Assembly (NCBI RefSeq): GCF_017052465.1
Contig: NZ_JAFHKT010000151.1
Location: 310,001-374,000 of the forward strand
Reading direction: 5' to 3'
Length of the DNA: 64,000 bases
DNA from: Arthrobacter pascens
GTDB lineage: Bacteria; Actinomycetota; Actinomycetes; Actinomycetales; Micrococcaceae
Below the pieces are notes generated by a model, which made no database searches, was not told the origin of the DNA, and saw only the letters and a program-made list of their open reading frames with translations. Made by a program: the position numbers and the translations under genes. Below are positions 34,061-42,341 of this stretch, piece by piece. The stretch's first letter is position 1, and the number at the start of each line of letters is the position of its first letter.

Positions 34061-34297
34061 ATGATCACGGCCACGGAGACTGAACATATCTATCACGTCA
34101 CGGGCGACAAGCCGCGGTTGATCGACGAGGACCTGAGCAAGGCCGTCGAGTTAGCCCAACGACGGGCCATGAAAGAGGGGAGGGGTGGCATCCTCGTAAC
34201 GCGGTGTGCACCCGGGTCCTTCAGCGTGGAAGTGAGCGCCGACGTCCCCTACGGAGTGACGCGGGAATCGTGCGAGATGGGGATCCCTCACCCATGA
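34061..34297 (+). CDS. Small conserved protein of unknown function
   Basis: A 78-residue protein with GGAAGG a few bases before ATG 34061. Codon use matches the neighbours, and the sequence (EHIYHVTGDKPRLIDEDLSKAVELAQRRAMKEGRGGILVTRCAPGSFSVEVSADVPYGVTRE) looks like a compact alpha/beta domain. I do not recognise a named family, though small proteins of this style are common in Arthrobacter. Its stop overlaps the start of the next gene (ATGA). Confidence 0.7.
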   Translation: MITATETEHIYHVTGDKPRLIDEDLSKAVELAQRRAMKEGRGGILVTRCAPGSFSVEVSADVPYGVTRESCEMGIPHP

Positions 34298-34542
34298 CTG
34301 GAAGCCAAGATCCTGTATCAATAAAAGCTGCATTTGAGTTCATTCCGGAGGGAAGCCACGTCGAGCTGATCAGCCACGGCCACCACATTGGGAGTGGCGT
34401 CATTGATGAGTGGATGCCAGATGGTTCATCTTTCTGGATCTGGCTCGATAATGGAGCGGGCAGACGCCTTGTACATGAGAGTGACGTCGTAAATATAGTC
34501 GCCTCCGCCCCGATCCGCGACAGCTGGTCTGGGCATGTGTGA
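34294..34542 (+). CDS. Small protein of unknown function, coupled to 34061
   Basis: An 82-residue protein starting at ATG 34294 in the stop of the preceding gene. FIPEGSHVELISHGHHIGSGVIDEWMPDGSSFWIWLDNGAGRRLVHESDVVNIV suggests an all-beta barrel (SH3 or Tudor-like), with strands separated by glycines. No named domain is recognised. Translational coupling suggests a joint role with the 78-residue protein. Confidence 0.62.
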   Translation: MTGSQDPVSIKAAFEFIPEGSHVELISHGHHIGSGVIDEWMPDGSSFWIWLDNGAGRRLVHESDVVNIVASAPIRDSWSGHV

Positions 34543-34719
34543 CAACCAATCTGCGTGGCCAAAACTCTTCGCCAGCTGCCACCACCTGCAGGCACCCCCC
34601 ATTCTGGATCCCGTCGCCGGGCAGATTGTGGCCTGCGCGGGCCGAAGTCCGGGATTCGAGAGAGCGGGCCGTTTGTTGTCTCGGTGGTCAACAGTTTGGG
34701 CGCGCATGGTTTCGGTGCC

Positions 34720-35268
34720 ATGACTGCGATAAATACCCCTACGGGCGATGATGATGTGCCGGACGAAGATCTTCTGCTTGAACGCCAGCTCTTCTTCGCC
34801 TTATCCGTTGCGTCCCGCACTGCCGTCAGTGCCTGCAAGCGAGTTCTTCAGGAATTGAATCTGACTCATCCGCAATACCTGGTGATGCTCACTCTTTGGG
34901 AGGCGAGTCCGCGGTCGGTCAACGAGATCAGTGAGGCTCTCCTCCTCGGACCGGCCACCGTATCCCCGCTGCTCAAGCGTCTGGAGGCGTCCGGGTATGT
35001 CACGCGGCGGCGGGTGCAGGGAGACGAGCGTTCTCTTGCCGTAGGCCTGACCCCGGAGGGCGCCGCGCTGCGGGACAGGGCACGCGCCGTTCCCGGCACC
35101 ATGCTCGGAAGACTCGGTCTCAGCCGTACCGAAGCCGAGGAACTCCACGGGTACATGACCCGACTTCTCCGCTCCGCCAAGACGGACCGCGCGGAATCGG
35201 ACAATGCTCCGGGCGCCAGCCAGGAGATCGCAGCCAGCGGCAACACATCCACTACGATTGGCCGTTGA
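34720..35268 (+). CDS. MarR-family regulator, OhrR-like but lacking the sensing cysteine
   Basis: A 182-residue MarR protein aligned with OhrR: DLLLERQLFFALSVASRTAVSACKRVLQELNLTHPQYLVMLTLWEASPRSVNEISEALLLGPATVSPLLKRLEASGYV. In OhrR the residue after RQL is the peroxide-reactive Cys; here it is Phe25. The tyrosine 14 residues later that hydrogen-bonds this Cys in the Bacillus protein is Cys39 here. The other tyrosine (PQYL) is kept. It may sense another signal or be a silent paralogue. ATG 34720 gives the normal length. Residues about 44-129 are nearly identical in DNA to the regulator at 36142. Confidence 0.85.
   Translation: MTAINTPTGDDDVPDEDLLLERQLFFALSVASRTAVSACKRVLQELNLTHPQYLVMLTLWEASPRSVNEISEALLLGPATVSPLLKRLEASGYVTRRRVQGDERSLAVGLTPEGAALRDRARAVPGTMLGRLGLSRTEAEELHGYMTRLLRSAKTDRAESDNAPGASQEIAASGNTSTTIGR
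34849..35106 (+). repeat. 258-bp inverted repeat arm, regulator core (copy 1)
   Basis: This stretch matches the reverse complement of 36301-36558 over the full 258 bp with four mismatches by my count, while the flanking parts of the two regulator genes differ much more. The abrupt borders suggest gene conversion or recombination between paralogues. Confidence 0.85.
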
Positions 35269-35404
35269 CACGGAAGGCCTTGACCCAATCCGATGCACGG
35301 GCGACCAACCGGCCGGAGACAAGCGAAGGGGTGCGACGCCGCCCGCCGAAGCACGAGGTTCCCTGACAGCAGGCCGGGGGATGCGTCGTTCACGTCTCAG
35401 CAAC

Positions 35405-36013
35405 TCAGAGCGTGAAACTGGGGCATGGGCCGGAACTATCACGTGCCGGAACAATGATGCCCGGGAACGGTTCGACGGCAAGTTCTCGCGCCCGGAGCAT
35501 CGCCTGCCCTGACGCTTCGATCAAGTTTCGTCCGCTAGCTGAGGATCGGAAGAGGTCACGTGCCCATTCGAACTCGGCTGCGGCATCCCGGTACCTCGCC
35601 TCCTCAAAAAGGCGCCGGCCGATCTGATGCCGTGCATAAGCTTCCCTTTCTAGCGTTCCGGCCAGCCGGAGGGCCTCCTCCTGAAGCCGAGCGGCCTCCT
35701 GCCACCGGTACTGGCCCTGGTAAACGCGTGCCAGAACGAGCAAGGGGTGAAACTTGTTGACGGCGCGCTCCAGCAACACTTGCCCGCGCTCCGCGGCTTC
35801 ATCGCCTCGCCCCAAGAGACCAAGGAGCCAAACCCGTTCCAGAGCAGAACACACCTGGAGCCTCCTGACGATGGCATCACGATCCAGCACAGTGTCCCGC
35901 AGTGTCGTCGGATCAGTAGCCCAAAGCTCACCTCCCAATGCCGTAAGTTCCCTTCTGCCATGCCCCGCCAGCGAAGTGGTACTTCTTACTCTTCCGCTGG
36001 AGAGCACCAGCAC
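35405..36013 (-). CDS. Tetratricopeptide-repeat-like helical protein
   Basis: A protein of up to 202 residues. The body (about residues 45-175) is a run of helical pairs: LERVWLLGLLGRGDEAAERGQVLLERA, HPLLVLARVYQGQYRWQEAARLQEEALRLA, EREAYARHQIGRRLFEEARYRDAAAEFEWARDLF. These fit TPR repeats. The start is unclear; the frame opens at GTG 36013 and has no good ribosome site, so the first 30 residues may be untranslated. It lies on the minus strand 128 bp after the OhrR-like gene and inside the segment flanked by the inverted repeats. Role unknown; probably a protein-protein adaptor. Confidence 0.65.
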   Translation of the reverse strand: MLVLSSGRVRSTTSLAGHGRRELTALGGELWATDPTTLRDTVLDRDAIVRRLQVCSALERVWLLGLLGRGDEAAERGQVLLERAVNKFHPLLVLARVYQGQYRWQEAARLQEEALRLAGTLEREAYARHQIGRRLFEEARYRDAAAEFEWARDLFRSSASGRNLIEASGQAMLRARELAVEPFPGIIVPARDSSGPCPSFTL

Positions 36014-36141
36014 GAAAACCCGAACTGCAGGACAACGTTTTCAAGCTCCGATCCGTCCGACCATGGGTCGTGCTGGAACAGATGCATCGACCGCGCCGAG
36101 ATGAGGGACGGGGCGGGCTGCCCCGACACCAACCGGCCGGA

Positions 36142-36666
36142 TCACCGGCCACTCGTACTGCGCGGATCAATGGTGCCAGATCCCATCTGCACGGCAGCGC
36201 CAAGACCAGGCCGGTTGTCTGCCTGGGAAACCTTGAGGAGACGAGCCATTCTTCCCCGAAGAAGTTCCTCGTCGTCCGTGCGATTGAGACCGAGTTTTCG
36301 GAGCATGGTGCCGGGAACGGCGCGTGCCCTGTCCCGCAGCGCGGCGCCCTCCGGGGTCAGGCCTACGGCAAGAGAATGCTCGTCTCCCTGCACCCGCCGC
36401 CGCGTGACGTACCCGGACGCCTCCAGACGCTTGAGCAGCGGGGATACGGTGGCCGGTCCGAGCAGGAGAGCCTCACTGATCTCGTTGACCGACCGCGGAC
36501 TCGCCTCCCAAAGAGTGAGCATCACCAGGTATTGCGGATGAGTGAGATTCAATTCCTGGAGAACGGGCTTGTAGGCACTGATGACGGCACGTGAGGCAGC
36601 AGCCAGAGCGAAACAGAGCTGGCGTTCGAGCAGAAGTTCGTCCTCGCTCCCTGAAAGGGAAGTCAT
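36142..36666 (-). CDS. ohrR: OhrR-like MarR-family organic peroxide sensor
   Basis: A 174-residue MarR protein with the full OhrR signature: LLLERQLCFALAAASRAVISAYKPVLQELNLTHPQYLVMLTLWE. Cys18 matches the single reactive Cys of OhrR, Tyr32 and the PQY tyrosine match its hydrogen-bond partners. The winged helix follows (SVNEISEALLLGPATVSPLLKRLEASGYVTRRRVQGDEHSLAVGLTPEGAAL). OhrR represses an organic hydroperoxide reductase gene (ohr), but none is visible here. The C-terminal 25 residues are variable. It lies in opposite orientation to its paralogue at 34720. Confidence 0.85.
   Translation of the reverse strand: MTSLSGSEDELLLERQLCFALAAASRAVISAYKPVLQELNLTHPQYLVMLTLWEASPRSVNEISEALLLGPATVSPLLKRLEASGYVTRRRVQGDEHSLAVGLTPEGAALRDRARAVPGTMLRKLGLNRTDDEELLRGRMARLLKVSQADNRPGLGAAVQMGSGTIDPRSTSGR
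36301..36558 (-). repeat. 258-bp inverted repeat arm, regulator core (copy 2)
   Basis: Partner of 34849-35106 in opposite orientation, four mismatches in 258 bp. The arms enclose about 1.2 kb including the TPR gene, so the segment could invert by homologous recombination. Confidence 0.85.
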
Positions 36667-37183
36667 GACAGCAATGGTATCGAAAGGACGACGCGGCCCG
36701 GACCACGGGGGTCACCCGCAGAGAGCTGACCCCCACAGGTGGAAACCACACGTCTGGTGTTCGGCAGTGAAGAAGGTCGGCAGCCATCGGCCAGCTTTTT
36801 GAGGCCCGGGAGTTTCAGCAGATGCGCGGATTCAGTGCAAGTCTGGCGTAAGTTCGTGCACGAATTGTTCGTGTCCGAATTATCGGGTAGATTCTTCGTA
36901 GTTCCATCCCGCTATGCCGCCCCCAATGCTGGCGGGATGGAACCCTCATGGCCAGAATCGTAGTGCTTGCGGTGATCCCTCTGCAGCCTGCTGACAGCGC
37001 ATTGCATCGACCGGAAAAGGCACATGCGAACGGAGCAGCTGGCCCACGCCGCAGTCCTAAGCGCAAGTAGCCTGGCGTGTTCTGGCTGCGCCCTTCCTGG
37101 CTCCCTTGGCATCAACTTATTAAGCGTTGCGGATGCCAAATATCGGGGGGAGACTGGGAAAAAGTGCGAGAGGAGCATTTGTC
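36667..37183. other. Intergenic region with the second promoter-hairpin element
   Basis: 517 bp. The left half holds the promoter side of the OhrR-like gene. The element at 36856-36942 follows. After it, a 40-codon frame begins at ATG 36948 (MARIVVLAVIPLQPADS...) and ends at 37070. Its ribosome site is poor and it may be untranslated leader of the PepSY-like gene at 37184. Confidence 0.45.
36856..36942 (+). promoter_or_regulatory. Repeated promoter plus 5' hairpin element, copy B
   Basis: The opening 15 bases GTGCACGAATTGTTC are identical to copy A. -35 TTGTTC (36865-36870) and -10 TAGATT (36888-36893) are 17 bp apart. The predicted transcript opens with an 11-bp perfect stem: TTCCATCCCGC (36902-36912) with GCGGGATGGAA (36932-36942). 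The loop again begins TATGCC and contains CCCCCAATG. The stem bases differ from copy A while pairing is kept. The next gene downstream is at 37184, 240 bases on. Confidence 0.6.
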
Positions 37184-37507
37184 ATGCGCAAGAGAACCTG
37201 GGTTATCGGAGCCGCAGTGGCAGGGCTTGCGCTCGGCGGCGCAACCGTTGCAGCCGCATCCGTGAACCCCTTCGACAACGAGGGAACCGCAGACGGCGGA
37301 ACGCAGAGCCCGTTGAGCCAGACTGACCGTGACAAGGCAGTGCAGGCCGCCATGGCCAAGGTGGGCCAGGGAACGGTGACGGAAGTGGAGCGGGACGAGA
37401 ACCCGAACTCCGCCTATGAAGTCGAGCTGCGGCTTGCCAACGGTTCAGAAGTCGAAGTCGCAGTCGGCAAGGACTTCCAGGTCCTGAGCCAGAGCCCCGA
37501 CGACTGA
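37184..37507 (+). CDS. Secreted or membrane-anchored PepSY-like protein
   Basis: A 107-residue protein with GAGAGGAG eight bases before ATG 37184. The N-terminus (MRKRTWVIGAAVAGLALGGATVAAASV) is a signal sequence or single anchor without a lipobox. The rest (LSQTDRDKAVQAAMAKVGQGTVTEVERDENPNSAYEVELRLANGSEVEVAVGKDFQVL) has the PepSY pattern: a helix followed by strands with YEVE. Such domains often inhibit peptidases or sense envelope state. The promoter-hairpin copy B lies upstream and may drive it. Confidence 0.75.
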   Translation: MRKRTWVIGAAVAGLALGGATVAAASVNPFDNEGTADGGTQSPLSQTDRDKAVQAAMAKVGQGTVTEVERDENPNSAYEVELRLANGSEVEVAVGKDFQVLSQSPDD

Positions 37508-37520
37508 CGGGCGCTGGCCG

Positions 37521-37545
37521 CCGGTCGGGTGAAGAGCCTGACCGG
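37521..37545. terminator. Hairpin between convergent genes
   Basis: CCGGTCGGG (37521-37529) pairs with CCTGACCGG (37537-37545), with one G-U pair and a 7-nt loop. It sits between the convergent PepSY-like and nagA genes. No T tract. Confidence 0.45.
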
Positions 37546-37546
37546 G

Positions 37547-38695
37547 CTAGCCGGCGTTGACCGGCTCAGCCAGCCATTTTCCCGATTTCATCGTCGCTAC
37601 GACGTCCAAATCCTCATCGAGCACCACCAGATCCGCGCGCCGGCCAGGCTCGAGGCGGCCGACGTCCGCCAGCCCCAGCATGTCCGCCGGATTCTGGGTG
37701 GCCGCCCGGACCGCGTCCGCCAGCGGAATGCCTGCCTGCCTGACCGCGTGCCGCACGGCCGCGTCCAGGGTCAGGACGCTGCCGGCGATGGCGCCGTTGC
37801 TGGCCAGGCGCGCCTCGCCGCCGGACACCCGGACTTCCAGGCCGCCGAGCTGATACGTTCCCTCGCTGGCGCACGCGGCAGCCATCGCATCGGTCACGAA
37901 GACGGCCCGGGCGGGGCTCCCCGCGATGAAGCGCACCAGCGACGGGTGCAGGTGCACGCCGTCGGCGATCACCTCGGCGAAAACGTCCGGGTCCTCCAGC
38001 AGCGCCAGCGCGGGCCCGGGTTCCCGGTGGTGCAGCGGACGCATGGCGTTGAACACGTGCGTCCCCACGGTGGCGCCCGCGGCAATCGCCTCGCGGGCCA
38101 GGTCGTAGCCGGCGCCGGTATGGCCGATGGCGGCGACGGCGCCGTAGCCGGTGATCTGCCGGATGGCAGCGAGCCCGCCCTCAAGCTCCGGGGCGATCGT
38201 GACCATTTTTACCGCCCCCCGGCCCGCCAGCATCAGCCAGTCGATGCTGGCAGGATCGGGCAGCCGCAGCAGCTCCTTGGTATGCGCGCCGCGGTGGGAC
38301 GGGCTGAGCCAGGGTCCTTCCAGGTGGATCCCGGCCAGCACCCCGGCTTCGACCAGGCCGGCCAACGCCGACACCGCTGCCTCAAGATCGTCCAGAGGCG
38401 CCGTGACCAGACTGGCCATGAGCGTGGTGGTGCCGTGCTCCAGATGCACGCCGGCGATCCTGGCGGCAGCCCCGGCCGTATCCGCGTCGTTGAAGCTGAA
38501 GCCTCCGCCCCCGTGGATGTGGGCGTCGATGAAACCCGGGGCCAACGTCCCCTCCGGGAAGCTGACGTCAGGGTCCCGCGGAGGGGCCCCGGCACCCACG
38601 GCGCTGACCCGGGAGGACCGGGTCTCCACCCAGCCAGGCTCCAGGACAGCGCCGGGCGTGATGACGCGGGCGGCGGAAATGAGCGTCGTACTCAC
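37547..38695 (-). CDS. nagA: N-acetylglucosamine-6-phosphate deacetylase
   Basis: A 382-residue amidohydrolase that removes acetate from GlcNAc-6-phosphate. The metal/catalytic motifs are in order: GFIDAHIHGGGG (His59, His61), GIHLEGPWLS (metal Glu), AAIGHTGA, GTHVFNAMRPL and FVTDAMAAA (catalytic Asp). The C-terminal GRLEPGRRADLVVLDEDL is the usual amidohydrolase tail. It is the last gene of the aminosugar operon and its start overlaps the SIS gene stop (ATGA). Confidence 0.95.
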   Translation of the reverse strand: MSTTLISAARVITPGAVLEPGWVETRSSRVSAVGAGAPPRDPDVSFPEGTLAPGFIDAHIHGGGGFSFNDADTAGAAARIAGVHLEHGTTTLMASLVTAPLDDLEAAVSALAGLVEAGVLAGIHLEGPWLSPSHRGAHTKELLRLPDPASIDWLMLAGRGAVKMVTIAPELEGGLAAIRQITGYGAVAAIGHTGAGYDLAREAIAAGATVGTHVFNAMRPLHHREPGPALALLEDPDVFAEVIADGVHLHPSLVRFIAGSPARAVFVTDAMAAACASEGTYQLGGLEVRVSGGEARLASNGAIAGSVLTLDAAVRHAVRQAGIPLADAVRAATQNPADMLGLADVGRLEPGRRADLVVLDEDLDVVATMKSGKWLAEPVNAG

Positions 38696-39768
38696 CAGGT
38701 TTCCGTGATCTTGCGCAGGCCCCGGGGCGCATCGGGATCGCGGTGGCGGGCGGCTGCCATGGCGTGGGCCAGACGCTGCAGGGGAAGAATCTCAAGGATC
38801 GGCGCGAGCTGCTCAGGAACCTGCGGCAGGGGCACCGCATGGTTCAGCGGCCGGGCTGAGGCGGGGTCGCCCACCAGGCAAACGTCCGCGCCGCGCTCCG
38901 CCAGCCTTTCCAGCACGGGCTGCAGCGCCCGGCCGCCGGCACCCTGCGACGCGATGGCGATGACGGGCCGGTCTTCGTCAATCATGGCGAACGGTCCGTG
39001 CAGCAGGTCTGCCCCCGAGAAGGCATGGGCCGCCAGGTAGGACGTCTCCATCAGTTTCAAAGCAGCCTCTCGCGCCGTGGGGTAGGAAAATCCGCGCCCG
39101 GTGGTGATGATGTGGTTCACGAAGCGGTAGCGGTTCGCAACCTCCAGTATCTCCGGCCGGGCCAGGGCATCCGCGGCGTGACGCGGCAGGACCGAGGCGT
39201 CGGTGCCGTCCCCGCAGGCCCAGGCGTCGATGAGCAGCCACAGCGCGAGCAACTGGGACGTGTAGCTCTTCGTGGCGGCCACGGCGCGTTCCGGTCCCGC
39301 CAGGATGTCCACATGGTGCCGGGCGGCTGCGGCCAGCGGCGACGACGGCGCATTGGTCACCGCAACGGTGACCGCGCCGGCCCGGGCTGCCGCCGCAGTG
39401 GAGTCCACCAGGTCCGGGGATCCGCCCGACTGGCTGACCGCCAGCCAGAGGACACCGTTCATCCGAGGTTCCGCACCGTAGACGGTAAGGCTCGACGGCG
39501 ACGCCAGCCCCGCGGGCAGCCCGAGGACCGTCTCGATGAGGTACTTCGCGTACAGGGCGGCGTGGTCGCTGGTGCCACGGGCCGCCAGCAGGACATAGCG
39601 GATGTCCGAGTCGCGGAGCTCGGCGGCCAGCCGCCGGATTGCGGCCTGCCCCTGGTCCAGCTGCCGGGCGAGCGCCTCGGGCTGCTCGAGGATTTCGGCG
39701 GCCATCAGCGATCCCGGCAGCTCGGTGGCACTGGCGAGGGGTGTGGGGGTGTTCAGCGGGGTGGTCAT
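38692..39768 (-). CDS. SIS-domain aminosugar-phosphate isomerase/deaminase (GlmS/NagB-II-like)
   Basis: A 358-residue protein with two SIS domains and no glutamine amidotransferase domain. SDIRYVLLAARGTSDHAALYAKYLIE and WLAVSQSGGSPDLVDSTAAAARAGAVTVAVTN form the first, the second begins at FVNHIITTGRGFSYPTAREAALKLMETSYLAAHAFSGADLLHGP. In nag operons without classical NagB such proteins deaminate glucosamine-6-phosphate to fructose-6-phosphate. Position between the kinase and nagA fits that role. Aldose-ketose isomerase activity on other amino sugars is possible. Confidence 0.85.
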   Translation of the reverse strand: MTTPLNTPTPLASATELPGSLMAAEILEQPEALARQLDQGQAAIRRLAAELRDSDIRYVLLAARGTSDHAALYAKYLIETVLGLPAGLASPSSLTVYGAEPRMNGVLWLAVSQSGGSPDLVDSTAAAARAGAVTVAVTNAPSSPLAAAARHHVDILAGPERAVAATKSYTSQLLALWLLIDAWACGDGTDASVLPRHAADALARPEILEVANRYRFVNHIITTGRGFSYPTAREAALKLMETSYLAAHAFSGADLLHGPFAMIDEDRPVIAIASQGAGGRALQPVLERLAERGADVCLVGDPASARPLNHAVPLPQVPEQLAPILEILPLQRLAHAMAAARHRDPDAPRGLRKITETW

Positions 39769-39826
39769 GTGTCTCCTTGGGACGTGATGCTTGGCGGAAT
39801 GAGAGGAATGAGGCCGGAAAGCTGAT

Positions 39827-40879
39827 TCAGGCAGGGGACGGAACGGGCCGCTGCGGGTGGTGCGATGCTGGCTGGGCGGCGGAAGCGGCCAGGCCGCAGG
39901 CCAGCTTCACCGCGCCCCAGGCGGGATCCCGGTCCAGCACCCGGACGTCCGTCAGGGCGCGTGCGGCCAACAGTTCGCTGACGCGCCCAGCCAGGGAGGG
40001 TTGGTTGACCAGCATCCCGCCGGCCAGCAGGACCGGGGAGCCGGAGGTTCCCGAAGCAGAGGTCCCCGGAGCAGCCCCCTTGGGAAGCGTGCCCAACCGG
40101 TGGTTGACCGCGGTGGCCAGGGATGCCAGCTGCTGCGCGGCGTCCTCGGCGATCGTGCGGCTGGCGGCGTCTCCCCGGGCTGCGTGGCCGAACACCGTGC
40201 CGGCAAGGCTGGCCCAGTAGCGCCGTTCCGGGTTGCTGTAGAAGAGGTCCAGGAGTGCCGGCGGTCCGGAGACGCCGGTCCGTTCCAGGATGCCCGCCGA
40301 CAACGGCCCGGGGTCCTCGCCGCGGTCGTATTCGGCGAGGGCGTTGCACACTGCACTGCGGGTGATGGCGTAGCCGCTGCCTTCGTCACCCAGCAGGTAG
40401 CCCCAGCCGCCGGCCCTGGCTTCGCGGCCGTCCGGTCCCAGTGCCCAGGCCACGGAGCCGGTGCCCGAGATGAGGACGGTGCCGGTCTCCAGGCCGCCGG
40501 CGGCGAGGATGATGCGCGTGTCATGGACTACCTGGATCAGGGCTCCGGGGAAGGTCCGTGACAGCAGGGCGGCGAGCCGTGCCCTGCTGTCCGGGGTGTC
40601 TGCCCCTGCCGCCCCGGCGCAGATCGCCTGGATCCCGTGGCCTGCCCCGTCGCGCGTGCCCAGCTGCGCGGCGAGGTCGGCCAGGGCGGCAGCCGCCGCC
40701 TCCTCGCCGACTGAGGCGATGTTCGCACTGCCGACGGTGCACTCGGAGGCCCGCTGCGCGCCGTCGTCGGCCTTTTGATTCCCAAGGGTTGCCGCCAGGA
40801 TGGCGTGGGTCTTGGACCCGCCGATGTCGAGGCCGAGGACCCGGTCCATGCCGGTAGCGCGGCCCGCAACCGGCGGCAT
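39827..40879 (-). CDS. N-acetylglucosamine kinase-like (BadF/BadG/BcrA/BcrD ATPase family)
   Basis: A 350-residue sugar kinase of the ASKHA fold. Phosphate-1 motif VLGLDIGGSKTHAIL is near residue 13, phosphate-2 motif LISGTGSVAWAL near 140, and GYLLGDEGSGYAI is the adenosine-side/metal motif of eukaryotic-type GlcNAc kinases. The C-terminus VLLAGGMLVNQP is typical. It would phosphorylate GlcNAc taken up by the neighbouring MFS carrier. It starts at ATG 40879, overlapping the transporter stop by one base (TAATG). Confidence 0.85.
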   Translation of the reverse strand: MPPVAGRATGMDRVLGLDIGGSKTHAILAATLGNQKADDGAQRASECTVGSANIASVGEEAAAAALADLAAQLGTRDGAGHGIQAICAGAAGADTPDSRARLAALLSRTFPGALIQVVHDTRIILAAGGLETGTVLISGTGSVAWALGPDGREARAGGWGYLLGDEGSGYAITRSAVCNALAEYDRGEDPGPLSAGILERTGVSGPPALLDLFYSNPERRYWASLAGTVFGHAARGDAASRTIAEDAAQQLASLATAVNHRLGTLPKGAAPGTSASGTSGSPVLLAGGMLVNQPSLAGRVSELLAARALTDVRVLDRDPAWGAVKLACGLAASAAQPASHHPQRPVPSPA

Positions 40880-42285
40880 TACTTGGCCGCCGGCGTGCTG
40901 CCGGTCTGTTCGGGCCAGCGGGCGCCGTTTTCCCAGTAGTGGCGGATTTCTTCGAGGTTCCGGCCCTTGGTCTCCGGGGCCAGGCGGTGTACGAAGATGA
41001 ACCCGGCGACGGCAAGGAGGCCGAAGACCGCGAACGTGCCCGCACCGCCGAGCCGCTGCAGCATGGTCAGGAAGAACGCCGCGACGATGACGTTGGCCAC
41101 GAGGTCCGAAGTCAGCATCGCGCTGGCTCCCAGGGAGCGCAGGCGTGCGGGGAACGACTCGCCGGCGTAGACCCAGACGAGTGCGCCGAAGCCGAAGGTG
41201 AAGCCGACTGTGAACAGCAGGACCCCGAGGAACCCGACGACTGTCAGCGCGCCGCCGAAGTCGCGGCCGACCATGAAGACTGCCACGAGGATGATGTTGG
41301 CAACGATCATCATGCCGATGCCGCCAAGCAGGATGGGGCGCCGTCCGACCTTGTCCACGAGGGAGAGCGACACGAAGACGGCAACCAGTGCGGCGGCCTG
41401 GACCAGGGCGGGCAGCAGGAGCAGTGCGGCGTTGCCGGTGAAGCCCATCGCCTCGAAGATCCGCGGGCTGTAGTAGACCACGGCGTTGATGCCGGTGATC
41501 TGGATGAAGAACCCGAGACCCACCACGAAGACGGTTGCCTTCAGGTACGGGGAGCGGAGCATTTCGCGCAGGCCGCCGCCGCGTTCCTCGCTGATCGCCC
41601 GCTGCATGTCTGCCAGTTCGGCGTCCACGTCGGCATGGGGTTCGATCGAGGCAAGGGTGCGGCGGGCGTCCTCGGTGCGGCCCCGCATCATGTACCAGCG
41701 GGCGGTGTCGGGGAGCCGGAGCGTGACGGCGAGGACCAGCACGGCGGGGACGGCGGCCAGGCCCAGCATCAGGCGCCAGTTCTCGGTGGCTGAGAGGGCG
41801 TAGGCGGCCAGGTAGCCGACGATGATGCCGATGACGGTGGCCACCTGGTAGGCGACGAGCAGGGCGCCGCGGACCTTCGGGGGCGCGGATTCGGCCACGA
41901 AGACGGGCACCACCACCACCGAAATGCCGATGGTCAGGCCCAGCAGCAGTCGGGCGATGAGCAGCATCGGGACGTCCGCGGCCAGGGCGCTCAGCGCCGC
42001 GAATGCCGCGTAGGCGCCGGCGACACCCACCATGCAGGCCTTGCGGCCGAGGAGGTTTGCGAGCCAGCCGCCCAGCACGGCACCGAGGACTTCACCGACG
42101 ACGACGGCGGTGGTCACCAGTTCCTGTTGGCTCGTGGAGAGCTGGAACTCCTTGGTGATGAAGAGGAGGGCGCCGGCGATATTGGAAAGATCGTAGCCGT
42201 AGATTATGCCGATGGTGGCGGCAGTGCCGCCGACGAGCAGGCCCAGGCGGGGCGTCTGGCGTAGGTCTTGCAGGAACGACATCAT
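40879..42285 (-). CDS. MFS sugar porter, probable N-acetylglucosamine importer
   Basis: A 468-residue sugar:proton symporter with 12 spans. Motifs are GIIYGYDLSNIAGALLFI in TM1, GWLANLLGRKACM (motif A), RLLLGLTIGISVVVVPVFVAESAPPKVRG (the sugar porter R-G-x-G and PVYxxE-like segments), ITGINAVVYYSPRIFEAMG (the QQxTG..Y-like site), VDKVGRRPILL, and a PETKGR C-terminal signature. AAGGA precedes the double ATG at 42285/42282. It heads the operon and lies beside DasR-type operators, which argues for GlcNAc. Confidence 0.88.
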   Translation of the reverse strand: MMSFLQDLRQTPRLGLLVGGTAATIGIIYGYDLSNIAGALLFITKEFQLSTSQQELVTTAVVVGEVLGAVLGGWLANLLGRKACMVGVAGAYAAFAALSALAADVPMLLIARLLLGLTIGISVVVVPVFVAESAPPKVRGALLVAYQVATVIGIIVGYLAAYALSATENWRLMLGLAAVPAVLVLAVTLRLPDTARWYMMRGRTEDARRTLASIEPHADVDAELADMQRAISEERGGGLREMLRSPYLKATVFVVGLGFFIQITGINAVVYYSPRIFEAMGFTGNAALLLLPALVQAAALVAVFVSLSLVDKVGRRPILLGGIGMMIVANIILVAVFMVGRDFGGALTVVGFLGVLLFTVGFTFGFGALVWVYAGESFPARLRSLGASAMLTSDLVANVIVAAFFLTMLQRLGGAGTFAVFGLLAVAGFIFVHRLAPETKGRNLEEIRHYWENGARWPEQTGSTPAAK

Positions 42286-42341
42286 TGGGTCCTTGTCTGC
42301 CTGTGGTGAGGAGATTGGGTGGGGTTCCAGCGGGTGCCGGA

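Noticed and set aside
37529-39040. 503-codon frame opposite nagA and the SIS gene
   Set aside because: It crosses two well-supported coupled genes and reads as Arg/Gly-rich noise.
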